Origin: Actinomadura flavalba DSM 45200 | GTDB lineage: Bacteria > Actinomycetota > Actinomycetes > Streptosporangiales > Streptosporangiaceae | DNA length: 64,000 nt | Assembly: GCF_000374305.1 (NCBI RefSeq) | Contig: NZ_KB894093.1 | Span: forward strand, 1,054,001 to 1,118,000 | Direction: 5' to 3' | Shown: positions 17,070 through 25,840 of the stretch, in pieces | Layout of the letters: each line of letters begins with the position of its first letter | Position numbering within the stretch: position 1 is the first letter of the stretch | Program-made: the position numbers and the translations under genes | Notes under the pieces: model-generated | The model's input: the letters and a program-made list of their open reading frames with translations, nothing else | What the model was told of the DNA's origin: nothing | Databases searched by the model: none

Positions 17070-17450
17070 ATGCTCATGCGGATTCCGCTGGACGACGGCG
17101 CGGGCGCGGACCGGTTCATGGTGGTCGAGGTGGACCGCCGCGACGTCGAGACCGAGGACGGCGTCGAACTCGTCGCCGACGACGGCCCCGGCCGCACCGC
17201 CCGCGCGCTCCGCAGCCTCGCCGCCGCGTTCGACGACCTCGAACCCGCCCTCGACACGATCGTCACCCGGCTCCGCGACGCCACGCGCGGGCCGGACCAG
17301 ATCGTCGTCGAGTTCGGGCTGAAGTTCGGCGGCGAGACCGGGATCATCTTCACCAAGGGGAAGATGGAGGCCGCCCTCAAGGTGACCGTCACGTGGAACG
17401 GTGAACCGGCCGAGGACGAAGAAGACGAAGAGGACGAGGACGCCCCCTAG
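17070..17450 (+). CDS. TRYPCO1 (trypsin-co-occurring domain, CU044_2847-type) protein
   Basis: 126 residues. The diagnostic C-terminal half reads IVVEFGLKFGGETGIIFTKG, then EAALKVTVTWN, followed by a very acidic tail (EDEEDEEDEDAP). Proteins of this type recur beside trypsin-like proteases and STAND NTPases in bacterial conflict systems, which is why the domain has its name. Here such a protein is encoded two genes downstream. The start ATG follows GGTGGG. It may act as an adaptor or substrate of the protease, which is inference. Confidence 0.85.
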   Translation: MLMRIPLDDGAGADRFMVVEVDRRDVETEDGVELVADDGPGRTARALRSLAAAFDDLEPALDTIVTRLRDATRGPDQIVVEFGLKFGGETGIIFTKGKMEAALKVTVTWNGEPAEDEEDEEDEDAP

Positions 17451-17560
17451 GTCCGCGTCCCTCGATCGTCCCGGCGGCGTCATGGGGTAAATTCGGCTGG
17501 ATAGGGGTTCTGCCGCGCATTCGGGTCGAGCACGCGGCCGGGGGAAAGGGTCGCAAGGAC

Positions 17561-18271
17561 GTGGAGCCTGAATCCGGCGGTGCGCGGAAAGAGCGGAGAC
17601 GGCGATCGTTCTGGCGGGAGTTCCCCGTCCTGGTCGTGGTCGCGGTGACGCTCGCCGTGCTGATCAAGACGTTCGCGGCGCAGGCGTTCTTCATCCCGTC
17701 GGGGTCGATGGAGAACACGCTGAACGTGGACGACCGCATCCTGGTCAACAAGGTCGTCTACCGGCTGCGCGACGTCGAGCGCGGGGACACGATCGTCTTC
17801 AAGGGCCCCGCGTCCTGGCGTCCGGCCCAGGCCGACCCGCCGGGCGGCATCCTGCGGTCGGTGCGCGGGGCGCTGGGCTTCGCGCCCGCCGAGACGGACT
17901 TCATCAAACGCGTCATCGGCGTCGCCGGTGACCGGGTGAAGTGCTGCGACGCCGAAGGGCGCGTCACCGTCAACGGCGTTCCGCTGGACGAGCGCTCCTA
18001 CCTCTACCGCGACCCGGTCACGCACGAGCGGGACAAGCCGTCCACCGAGACCTTCGACATCGTCGTCCCGCCCGGCCGCCTGTGGGTGATGGGCGACCAC
18101 CGGGGCAACTCGGCGGACTCGCGCTACCACCGGAGGGGTTCGGACGACGGAACGATCCCGGTTCGGAACGTGATCGGCCGCGCGTCCGTGATCCTGTGGC
18201 CCGTCGGCCACGCGACGACCCTCCCCACCCCCGGCACCTTCCACCAGCGGGCCCTCGACACCGGCCCCTGA
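17561..18271 (+). CDS. lepB: type I signal peptidase
   Basis: 236 residues. One N-terminal membrane anchor (FPVLVVVAVTLAVLIKTF, about 21-40). The catalytic Ser is in FFIPSGSMENTL and the catalytic Lys in FIKRVIGVAGDRV. The box VMGDHRGNSADSRYH is complete. It cleaves signal peptides on the outer face of the membrane. GTG start behind AAGGA. Only 26 bp separate it from the protease-STAND gene. It is not beside rplS, where actinomycetes usually keep lepB genes, so it may be a dedicated copy (inference). Confidence 0.93.
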   Translation: MEPESGGARKERRRRSFWREFPVLVVVAVTLAVLIKTFAAQAFFIPSGSMENTLNVDDRILVNKVVYRLRDVERGDTIVFKGPASWRPAQADPPGGILRSVRGALGFAPAETDFIKRVIGVAGDRVKCCDAEGRVTVNGVPLDERSYLYRDPVTHERDKPSTETFDIVVPPGRLWVMGDHRGNSADSRYHRRGSDDGTIPVRNVIGRASVILWPVGHATTLPTPGTFHQRALDTGP

Positions 18272-18297
18272 CCCCCGGCGCGTGAGGAGGACGGCCC

Positions 18298-21200
18298 CTG
18301 AACACCCGGACCAGTCCCGACCGCTTCCGCGCGCAGATCCTCGGGACGGACGACCGGGCCGTGGGTTTGGCGTTCGTTGCGGGTGAGCGGGAGTTGGTGA
18401 CGTGCGCGCATGTCGTCAACGCGGCGCTCGGACGGCCCGCGCGTGCGGCGAGCCTGCCCGGGGACGGCTGGGTGCAGGTGCGGTTTCCGTTCGCCGGACG
18501 CGACGACGAGCAGGTGGTGCGGCGCGCGCGGGTGGCGGCGTGGATGCCGCGTGCGGGCGCCGCGTTCGAGATGCGCGACGTCGCCGGGCTGCGGCTCACC
18601 GAGGACGTGCCGCACGGGGCGGCGGCGGCGACGCTCAGTTCCGACGGCGCCGGGGAGCGGCGCGTCGGCGCCTGGGGGCCGAACCGGAGCGACGACCCGC
18701 AGCGGCCCGGCCAGATCGTGGGACGGCTGCTCGACCGCAACGACCGCGTCCGCTTCCAGCTCGACCAGGACCTCGCGGGCGTGCTGCGCGTCCAGTCCGG
18801 GTACAGCGGCGGGCCGGTGTGGGAGCAGGCGACCGGGCAGATCGTCGGGATCGTCCAGGCCGTTCCGGGCGACGACGACGCCGTGGACGTGCTCGTCATC
18901 GGCGCCGACACGCTCGTGGAGGCGTGGCCGGAGGTGCTGTACCGGCCGCCGCCCAACCCCTACCGGGGCCTGGCCGCGTTCGGCGAAGAGGACGCGCACC
19001 TGTTCTTCGGGCGGGAGACCTTCGTCCGCGAGCTGGTCGAGGCGGTGCGAGACGAACCGCTGATCGTCGTCGCGGGACGGTCCGGAGCCGGGAAGTCGTC
19101 CGTGGTGGCGGCGGGGCTGGTGCCCGCGCTGCGGGACGGCGGTTCGTGGGCCGTGGGGTCGTTGCGGCCCGGAGCCGACCCGATGTACCGGCTCGCGGTG
19201 GCGCTGGCCGCCGCGTCGGGGTCGTGGGCACCGCATCCGCCCGGCGAGGTGCAGCGGTGGCTCGAAAGACTCGACGCCGGGGGCCTCGCGGAGGCGGCCG
19301 AGGAGGTATGCGCGGGCACCGGCACGTCCCGGCTGCTGCTCACCGTCGACCAGTTCGAGCAGATCTACACCGAATGCCGCGATCCGGAACGGCGGGCCGC
19401 GTTCCTCGACCTGCTCACCCGGCTCGCCACCGACGAACCCGGAGCCGTGCGCGTCGCGCTGAGCGTCCGCGACGACTTCCTGTGGGACCTGCTCGAAGCG
19501 AACCGCGCCCTCGGCGGCTACGTCCGCGAGCACTTCCACGCGCTGCACGAGATGGACCCCGGCGAGCTGGCCCGCGCGATCGAGGAGCCCGCGCGCGTCG
19601 CGGGCGGCGTCGTGTTCGAGGACGGGCTCGTCCGGCTCGTCCAGGACGACTTCCGGGGCCGTCCCGGCGCGCTGCCGCTGCTGGAGTTCACGCTGACGCG
19701 GCTGTGGGAGCGGCAACGCGGCCGGACCCTCACCCTCGCCGCCTACCAGGATCTCGGCGGCGTCACCGAGGCCCTCGCGGGCCACGCCGAGGAGCAGTAC
19801 GCCGCGCTGCGCCCCGCCGAGCAGGACGCCGCGCGGCGCGTCTTCACCGCGCTCGTCCAGCCCGACCGGACGGACGTCGCCCGCCAGGTGCGGCGCACCG
19901 ACCTGCGGCCCGGCGACTGGCCGGCCGTGGAGCGGCTGCGCGAGGCGCGGCTGCTGTCGGTGCGCGTCCCGGACGGCGGCCCGGCGCTGGTCGAGATCTC
20001 CCACGAGGCCCTGCTGCGCGGGTGGAGGCGGCTGCACGGCTGGCTCGCCGAGGACGTCGAGCTGCGCGCCTGGCGCGCGTCCGTCGTGGCCGCCCGCGAC
20101 GTGTGGGAACAGCACGGACGCCACGACGAACTGCTGCTGCGCGGCCCCGTCCTCGACCGGGCCCGCGCCATGGCCGCCGCCCATCCCGACGACCTGACCG
20201 GCGTCGAGGAGTTCATCGCCGCCAGCACCGCGCGCGCCGACGTCGAGCGGGACGAGCGGGAACGCGCCGCTAGGGAGGCTCGGGCGCGCGGCATCGCGCG
20301 CCGTGCCGAAGACCTGCTCACCGGCACGGCTCCGGACCAGCCGACCGCGCTGGCGCTCGGCATCGTCTCGCTCCGGCACGCCCCGACGTTCGAGGGCGAT
20401 CTGGCGTTGCGTCGCGCCCTCGCGTTCGCGAAGCCCTCGGAGACGCCGTTCCCGTACGGCGACCGGGTTCACGGGGCGGCGTTCAGTGCCGACCTCACGA
20501 TGCTGGCCGCCGGTGGCGACGACGGGAGCGTGCGCGTCTGGGATCTGCGCACCGGCGACTGGTTCCACCAGGTCGAGCACGGCGCGCAGGTCCTCGCGGT
20601 GGCGTTCAGCCCGGACGGCACGCGTCTGGCCACGGCGGGCGACCGCAGGACGGTCCACGTCTGGGACCTGTCCACGGGCGCGGTCGTCGCCCGGATCGCC
20701 CACCGCCGCCGGGGTGTCCGGGCGGTCGCGTTCAGTCTCGACGGGACGCGCCTGGCCACCGGCGGCGCCGACGTCCACCTCCTCGACCTCGGCACCGGCA
20801 CGGAGATCGCCCACCTCGCGCACGAGGGCATGGTCGACGCGGTAGCGTTCGCCCCGGACGGCGCGAGGCTGGTCACCGGATGCACCGACCAGCACATCCG
20901 GCTGTGGGACGTGGAGACCGGCGCGGAACTCCGCCGGTTCTTCGCGGGCGACTCGGTCAAGGCCGTCGCGTTCAGCCCGGACGGCACGCGCGTCGCCTGG
21001 GGCGGCCTGAACCAGGCGGCCCGCGTCTGGAACCCCGAGACCGGCGAAGCCCGGTATCTCGCCCACGGCAGCACGGTCGTGGCGGTCGCGTTCAGCCCGG
21101 ACGGCACCCGGCTGGCGAGCGCGGACGACGATCAGAGCGCCCACGTGTGGAACCTGGCCGACGGCACCAGAACCCTGCGGCGTTCCCTGCGGAGCTGGCC

Positions 21201-21975
21201 GCGAGCGCTGGCGTTCGCACCCACCGGCACCCACCTGGCCACCGCCGGCACGGACCGCGTCGCGCGCCTGTGGAACCTGTCCGCGTGGGCCGAGACCGTC
21301 CGCCACACGTACCCGGAGGGCATCGCCTCGATCGCGTTCGGTCCGGAGGGGCAACTGGTCGCGGACGTCATGCAGGACGGTGACGGCTCACCCCTTCGTC
21401 TTCCGCCACTGCCCGCAATCGCCGTCAGTCCGGACGGGACCGTAAAGGCCACCGGCGGCCTCGATGGCACGGTGCGCGTGCTGAACCTCCGGAACCACGC
21501 CGTCATCGCCCGCCTACAGCATCCGGGTGGGGTCTACTCAATCGCGTTCAGCCCGGACGGCTCCCTCCTGGCCACGGCGGGTTGGGGCAGCAACGTGTGC
21601 GTCCATGACCTCGCCGGAGGCTCCAGGGTCCAGATCCCCTGCGACGGCACCGTCTTCTCGGTGGCGTTCAGCCCGGACGGCACTCACCTGGCCTTCGGCG
21701 GCGAACCGGGCACCGCACACGTCTGGAGCCTGACGACCGGCGCCGAGACCGCGCGCCTGCCCCACGACGGCTGGGTCCGGTGCGTCACCTTCCACCCGGC
21801 GGGCACCCACCTCGGCACGGCGTCCCACGACGGTACGGCCCGTGTCTGGGCGCTCTCCCCGGACGCCCTCATCCGGCAGGCGTCCCAGCGCCTCCCCTAC
21901 AACGTCCCCCCGAGCCTCTGGGCGCACCACCTTCCGGACATCCCCTACGAACGGCTGCGCGACGACCTCCCCTAG
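18298..21975 (+). CDS. trypsin-like protease / STAND NTPase / WD40 protein
   Basis: About 1225 residues. (1) Trypsin-like domain, 1-190: His38 in VTCAHVVN, Asp94 in MRDVAGLRL, Ser170 in SGYSGGPVW. (2) nSTAND1-type P-loop NTPase from about 220: NPYRGLAAFGEEDAHLFFGR, Walker A GRSGAGKSS (260-268), Walker B LLLTVDQFEQIY. (3) About 12 WD40 repeats from residue 720 to the end (VAFSPDGTRLATAGD, HVWDLSTG). The order sensor-propeller, NTPase switch, protease effector is that of bacterial surveillance/conflict proteins. A GTG at 18361 would cut off the first strand (RFRAQILGTDDRA) of the protease fold. The only candidate between it and the in-frame TGA at 18283 is CTG 18298, 7 nt after GAGGAGG. Confidence 0.88.
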   Translation: MNTRTSPDRFRAQILGTDDRAVGLAFVAGERELVTCAHVVNAALGRPARAASLPGDGWVQVRFPFAGRDDEQVVRRARVAAWMPRAGAAFEMRDVAGLRLTEDVPHGAAAATLSSDGAGERRVGAWGPNRSDDPQRPGQIVGRLLDRNDRVRFQLDQDLAGVLRVQSGYSGGPVWEQATGQIVGIVQAVPGDDDAVDVLVIGADTLVEAWPEVLYRPPPNPYRGLAAFGEEDAHLFFGRETFVRELVEAVRDEPLIVVAGRSGAGKSSVVAAGLVPALRDGGSWAVGSLRPGADPMYRLAVALAAASGSWAPHPPGEVQRWLERLDAGGLAEAAEEVCAGTGTSRLLLTVDQFEQIYTECRDPERRAAFLDLLTRLATDEPGAVRVALSVRDDFLWDLLEANRALGGYVREHFHALHEMDPGELARAIEEPARVAGGVVFEDGLVRLVQDDFRGRPGALPLLEFTLTRLWERQRGRTLTLAAYQDLGGVTEALAGHAEEQYAALRPAEQDAARRVFTALVQPDRTDVARQVRRTDLRPGDWPAVERLREARLLSVRVPDGGPALVEISHEALLRGWRRLHGWLAEDVELRAWRASVVAARDVWEQHGRHDELLLRGPVLDRARAMAAAHPDDLTGVEEFIAASTARADVERDERERAAREARARGIARRAEDLLTGTAPDQPTALALGIVSLRHAPTFEGDLALRRALAFAKPSETPFPYGDRVHGAAFSADLTMLAAGGDDGSVRVWDLRTGDWFHQVEHGAQVLAVAFSPDGTRLATAGDRRTVHVWDLSTGAVVARIAHRRRGVRAVAFSLDGTRLATGGADVHLLDLGTGTEIAHLAHEGMVDAVAFAPDGARLVTGCTDQHIRLWDVETGAELRRFFAGDSVKAVAFSPDGTRVAWGGLNQAARVWNPETGEARYLAHGSTVVAVAFSPDGTRLASADDDQSAHVWNLADGTRTLRRSLRSWPRALAFAPTGTHLATAGTDRVARLWNLSAWAETVRHTYPEGIASIAFGPEGQLVADVMQDGDGSPLRLPPLPAIAVSPDGTVKATGGLDGTVRVLNLRNHAVIARLQHPGGVYSIAFSPDGSLLATAGWGSNVCVHDLAGGSRVQIPCDGTVFSVAFSPDGTHLAFGGEPGTAHVWSLTTGAETARLPHDGWVRCVTFHPAGTHLGTASHDGTARVWALSPDALIRQASQRLPYNVPPSLWAHHLPDIPYERLRDDLP

Positions 21976-22766
21976 GGCAGGATCGCGTCGGTGTAGCCGC
22001 CGTCCACCCGCAACGCGCCGCCCGTCGTGGCCGAGGCCAGGGGCGAGCTGAGGTAGACGACCATGTTGGCGATCTCCTCCGGCTCGATGAGGCGTTCCAG
22101 GAGCGAGGTGGGGCGGTGCTCGCGCATGAAGGCGCGCTGGGCCTCCTCCCAGGGGAGGTCCTTGTCGACGAGTTCGTAGACGAAGTCCTCGACGCCGCCG
22201 GTGTGCGTCGGTCCGGCGATGACCGAGTTGACCGTGACGCCGGTGCCGGAGGCGGCCTTGGCGAAGCCCCGCGAGACGCCGAGCAGCGCCGTCTTCGTGG
22301 TGCCGTAGTGGATCATCTCGGCGGGCGTGGCGATGGCGGAGTCGCTGGCGATGTACTGGACGCGGCCCCAGCCCCGCGACGTCATGCCCGGCAGATAGGC
22401 GCGAGTGAGGCGGACGGCCGTCAGGACGTTGACCTCGAAGTAGCGGCGCCAGTCGTCGTCGGTGATGTCCAGGGCGGGCTTGGTGCCGAAGATGCCCAGG
22501 TTGTTGATGAGGACGTCCACGTCGGGCAGGGCGTCCAGCAGGGCGGACGTGCCCTGGTCCGTGGCGAGGTCGGCGGCGATGGGGACGATGTCCGCGCCGG
22601 GCACGTCGGCGCGGAGGCGGTCGGCGGCGGCGCCGGTCTTGCCGGGGTCGCGGCCGTTGACGGCGACGCGGGCGCCCGCCGCGGCGAGACCGGCCGCGAT
22701 GGCCGCGCCGATGCCCTGAGTGGAGCCGGTGACGAGGGCCGTCCGGCCGGAGAGATCGATGCGCAT
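21972..22766 (-). CDS. SDR-family NAD(P)-dependent oxidoreductase
   Basis: 264 residues of classical short-chain dehydrogenase. Cofactor motif ALVTGSTQGIGAAIA at about 9-23, NNLGIF (variant of NNAG), catalytic Ser in YIASDSAIAT, and Tyr/Lys in HYGTTK. The C-terminus GGALRVDGGYTDAI is typical. The substrate is not predictable. It converges with the protease-STAND gene, overlapping by 4 bp. Confidence 0.92.
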   Translation of the reverse strand: MRIDLSGRTALVTGSTQGIGAAIAAGLAAAGARVAVNGRDPGKTGAAADRLRADVPGADIVPIAADLATDQGTSALLDALPDVDVLINNLGIFGTKPALDITDDDWRRYFEVNVLTAVRLTRAYLPGMTSRGWGRVQYIASDSAIATPAEMIHYGTTKTALLGVSRGFAKAASGTGVTVNSVIAGPTHTGGVEDFVYELVDKDLPWEEAQRAFMREHRPTSLLERLIEPEEIANMVVYLSSPLASATTGGALRVDGGYTDAILP

Positions 22767-22848
22767 GACGCAAGATCTTCCCCTGCGGATCGGCGGACTA
22801 ATCGCCGGGGTGGGGGGTAGCTAGCGGCCACTTGACGGAGGTGGCGGC

Positions 22849-24504
22849 GTGAAGATGCGCGAGCGGTGGGACCGGGCGGGGCAGCGGCGGAGGGTCCGGC
22901 GCGTCGCGCGGGACGTGTTCGACTGGCGGGAGCTGCGTCCAGGCCAGGGCGAGGCGATGGAGCACCTGCTGCGGGGGCGGGACGTGCTCGTCGTGATGCC
23001 GACCGGGAGCGGCAAGTCGGCCGTCTACCAGATCCCCGCGCAGTTGCTGCCGGGCCCGACGATCGTGGTGTCGCCGCTGATCGCGCTCCAGCGCGACCAG
23101 GTGCTCTCGCTGGCCGAGCGCAAGGCGGGCGGCGCGACGATGGTGAACTCGGCGCAGTCGGCCGGGTCGAGCGAGGACGCGCTCGACCAGGTGCAGGCGG
23201 GCGAGGCCGAGTACGTGTTCCTGTCGCCCGAGCAGCTCGCCAAGCCCGAGGTGGTGGAGCGCCTGAAGGCGGCCAAGCCGTCGCTGATCGCGGTGGACGA
23301 GGCGCACTGCGTGTCGTCGTGGGGGCACGACTTCCGGCCGGACTACCTGCGGCTCGGGCACGTCATCGAGCGGCTCGGGCACCCGCCGGTGATCGCGCTG
23401 ACGGCGACGGCGGCGCCGCCGGTGCGGGAGGACATCGTCGCGGCGCTCGGGCTGCGCGACGTCGAACAGGTCATCCGGGGCTTCGACCGGCCGAACATCA
23501 CCCTGAACGTGCGGCGCTTCGCCGACGACCGGGACAAGCGCAAGGCGCTCGTCGCCGACGCCGCCGGGCGGAAGGGCCTGGGGCTCGTCTACGTCGCGAC
23601 GCGTCGCGACGCCGAGGAGTACGCCGCCGAGATCGCGGCGGCGGGCAAGCGCGCCGAGTCGTACCACGCGGGCATGAAGGCCGCCGAGCGGGAGCGGGTG
23701 CACGGGCTGTTCTCGGCGGGCGAGCTGGACGTCGTGGTGGCCACGTCGGCGTTCGGCATGGGGATCGACCAGCCGGACGTCCGGTTCGTCCTGCACAGCG
23801 CGCCGCCGGAGTCGCCCGACGCGTACTACCAGGAGATCGGCCGCGCCGGGCGCGACGGCGAGCCCGCCGAGGCCGTCCTGTTCTACCGGTCCGAAGATCT
23901 CGGGCTCCGCCGGTTCTTCACGGCGGGCCGCCCGGACGCCGAGATGCTGCGCCGCGTCGCCGACCTGATCCACGACGGCGCCGAGAACCCGCGCGAGGTG
24001 CGGGAGGCGGTGGGCGTGGGACCGTCGCGGCTGACGGGCCTGGTCAACCTGCTCCAGCAGGCCGACGCCGTCGAGCTGGGCCCCAAGGGCGAGCTGCGTT
24101 ACGCGGGCGACGGCCCCGACCCGGAGGAGGCGGTGGCGCAGGCGGTCCGGCTGGACGAGAGCCGCCGCCGCGTGGACGACTCGCGCATCGACATGATGCG
24201 CGGCTACGCCGAGACGACCGGCTGCCGCCGCCGCTACCTGCTGGAGTACTTCGGCGAGCCGTTCGCCGGGCCGTGCGGCGCCTGCGACACCTGCGCGGAC
24301 GGCACGGCGGCGCCCGAGCCCACGGCGGCGGACGACGGCCCGTTCCCGGTGCACGCCGAGGTGCTGCACGCGTCGTGGGGGCCGGGGACCGTGATGCGGG
24401 TCGAGGAGGACCGGATCACCGTCCTGTTCGAGGAGGTCGGCTACCGGACGCTGTCGCTGGACGCCGTGCAGAGCCAGTCGCTGCTGACGCTCGGCAAGGA
24501 CTAG
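22849..24504 (+). CDS. RecQ-family ATP-dependent DNA helicase
   Basis: 551 residues. Walker A MPTGSGKSAVY at 50-60, DEAH box at 150-153, motif III ALTATAAPPV, motif V/VI SAFGMGIDQPDVRFV and YYQEIGRAGRDGE. The RecQ zinc-binding module follows (C..RYLLEYFGEPFAGPCGACDTC). The C-terminal 60 residues form a small SH3-like tail (ASWGPGTVMRVEEDRITVLF) in place of HRDC. Unwinds DNA 3' to 5' in repair and recombination. ATG preceded by GGAGG, monocistronic. Confidence 0.93.
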   Translation: MKMRERWDRAGQRRRVRRVARDVFDWRELRPGQGEAMEHLLRGRDVLVVMPTGSGKSAVYQIPAQLLPGPTIVVSPLIALQRDQVLSLAERKAGGATMVNSAQSAGSSEDALDQVQAGEAEYVFLSPEQLAKPEVVERLKAAKPSLIAVDEAHCVSSWGHDFRPDYLRLGHVIERLGHPPVIALTATAAPPVREDIVAALGLRDVEQVIRGFDRPNITLNVRRFADDRDKRKALVADAAGRKGLGLVYVATRRDAEEYAAEIAAAGKRAESYHAGMKAAERERVHGLFSAGELDVVVATSAFGMGIDQPDVRFVLHSAPPESPDAYYQEIGRAGRDGEPAEAVLFYRSEDLGLRRFFTAGRPDAEMLRRVADLIHDGAENPREVREAVGVGPSRLTGLVNLLQQADAVELGPKGELRYAGDGPDPEEAVAQAVRLDESRRRVDDSRIDMMRGYAETTGCRRRYLLEYFGEPFAGPCGACDTCADGTAAPEPTAADDGPFPVHAEVLHASWGPGTVMRVEEDRITVLFEEVGYRTLSLDAVQSQSLLTLGKD

Positions 24505-24887
24505 CCCGCCCGGCTCCAGCGCTCCTTCTTACCGCCCTGCCCGCCCGCCATCATGGTGCGGCCGTTCGCGGCCAGCGTCGCCTCGATCGGCGGGACGGGC
24601 ACGACGCAGTCGGTGACCTGGAGCGAGAACGCCCGGCCCGCGCCCTTGACGGCGCCGGTGCAGGAGTGGCCGCCCGAGTCCAGGGTGAGCCGACCGTCCG
24701 GTTGCACGCGGATGGTCGGCTTGCTGCCGTCCTGGTTGGTGGGGCCGCGCCAGGTGCCCGCCAGGGGGTGCGCGGCGGCGGGCGCCGCCGTCGGGGAGCC
24801 CGACGGGCGGGGCTGCGCGGCGTCCTCCGAACACCCGGCGGCGGTGAGGACCGCGAGCGCGGCGACGGCGGTGACGCGGAGCTTCAT
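24501..24887 (-). CDS. small lipoprotein
   Basis: 128 residues. Lipobox LTAAGC at about 14-19 after a short hydrophobic signal, so it is attached to the outer membrane face. A Pro/Ala linker leads to a small beta domain (LAGTWRGPTNQDGSKPTIRV, LTLDSGGHSC, SLQVTDCVVPVPPIEATL) with two cysteines that probably form a disulfide. The LAGTW opening resembles META/lipocalin-like domains. Function unknown. Converges with recQ, overlapping by 4 bp. Confidence 0.82.
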   Translation of the reverse strand: MKLRVTAVAALAVLTAAGCSEDAAQPRPSGSPTAAPAAAHPLAGTWRGPTNQDGSKPTIRVQPDGRLTLDSGGHSCTGAVKGAGRAFSLQVTDCVVPVPPIEATLAANGRTMMAGGQGGKKERWSRAG

Positions 24888-25037
24888 GTGGTTCCCAGGG
24901 GATGAGTGCGGTTCCGGGGGCAGAGGTTATCTTCCTCCTGCTTCGCGGGCGATGGTCGGCGGGACGTGCGGACGACGTCACCGCCGCGTCATCCCGGGGA
25001 CACCACCGCCTGGCTGAATGGCGCCCGGGAGGGCGAC

Positions 25038-25247
25038 ATGCGCATCGAGACGTTCACCGGCGACCACGACCTCACCGCCGCGTACCCGGGCGCCCGGCTG
25101 TGCGGGACGGCGGAGGGCACGACGCTCTACCTGGCCGAGGCCGGCGGCTCCCCCGTGCTGATCGCGGTCGCGCCGCCGACCGTCACCGTCCTGACCTTCG
25201 ACACCGAACACGACCGCGCCCGGCATCTCGCCGCACCGGGCACGTAG
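25038..25247 (+). CDS. small hypothetical protein
   Basis: 69 residues, ATG behind GGGAGGG. Mostly beta (YPGARLCGTAEGTTLYLAEA, SPVLIAVAPPTVTVLTFD), ending in an Asp/His/Arg-rich tail. No signal peptide or known domain. It precedes another unidentified gene by 44 bp, perhaps in one transcript. The 150 bp upstream hold no clear element. Confidence 0.55.
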   Translation: MRIETFTGDHDLTAAYPGARLCGTAEGTTLYLAEAGGSPVLIAVAPPTVTVLTFDTEHDRARHLAAPGT

Positions 25248-25291
25248 AGCACGTACCGGTTCAGTACCCCGCGAACGGGCAGGGGCGGGAG

Positions 25292-25807
25292 ATGAGGGGA
25301 ACACTCGCGCGCCGGCTCGGCTTCGACACCGGCGCGGTCGGCATCTACCTGAACGATCACCTGATGGGCGCCACGGCGGGCGGTGAGCTGGCCCGGCGCG
25401 CCGCGTCGTCGCAGCCCGACCCGGCGACACGCGAAGACCTGCACCGGCTCGCCCGCGAGATCCACGCGGACCGCGAGGCCCTGCTGTCGATCATGGCCGA
25501 CCTGGACGTGCCGGTGCGCCGGTACAAGGTCGCGGCGGGCTGGATCGCCGAGAAGGCCGGGCGGCTGAAGCTCAACGGGCGGCTGCTGGGGCGTCCGCCG
25601 CTGACCGGGCTGATCGAGCTGGAACTGCTGCGGCTCGGCGTCGAGGGCAAGGCCCGGGGGTGGGAGTCGCTGCGCCGCCTCGCCGACGTCGACGACCGCG
25701 TCGACGCCGCCCGCGTCGACGCGCTGGCCGAGCGCGCCCGGGCCCAGATCGGCACGCTGGAACGGCTCCGCGTCCGCGCCGCCGACGTGGCCTTCCGCGC
25801 CTCGTAG
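25292..25807 (+). CDS. hypothetical helical protein
   Basis: 171 residues, ATG preceded by GGGGCGGGAG. Almost entirely helical: LMGATAGGELARRAASSQPD, REDLHRLAREIHADREALLS, a middle part RYKVAAGWIAEKAGRLKLNG, and a C-terminal coiled region with repeated Arg/Ala (ARVDALAERARAQIGTLERL). The ordering recalls ferritin-like or DUF892-like four-helix bundles, but metal ligands are not evident, so no function is given. Confidence 0.75.
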   Translation: MRGTLARRLGFDTGAVGIYLNDHLMGATAGGELARRAASSQPDPATREDLHRLAREIHADREALLSIMADLDVPVRRYKVAAGWIAEKAGRLKLNGRLLGRPPLTGLIELELLRLGVEGKARGWESLRRLADVDDRVDAARVDALAERARAQIGTLERLRVRAADVAFRAS

Positions 25808-25840
25808 CCACGGGCGGCTCCCCCGGCTAGGTTGTGCCGC

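Noticed and set aside
18124..21354. 1076-residue reverse frame over the protease-STAND gene
   Set aside because: Shadow of the forward coding sequence; no recognisable motifs.
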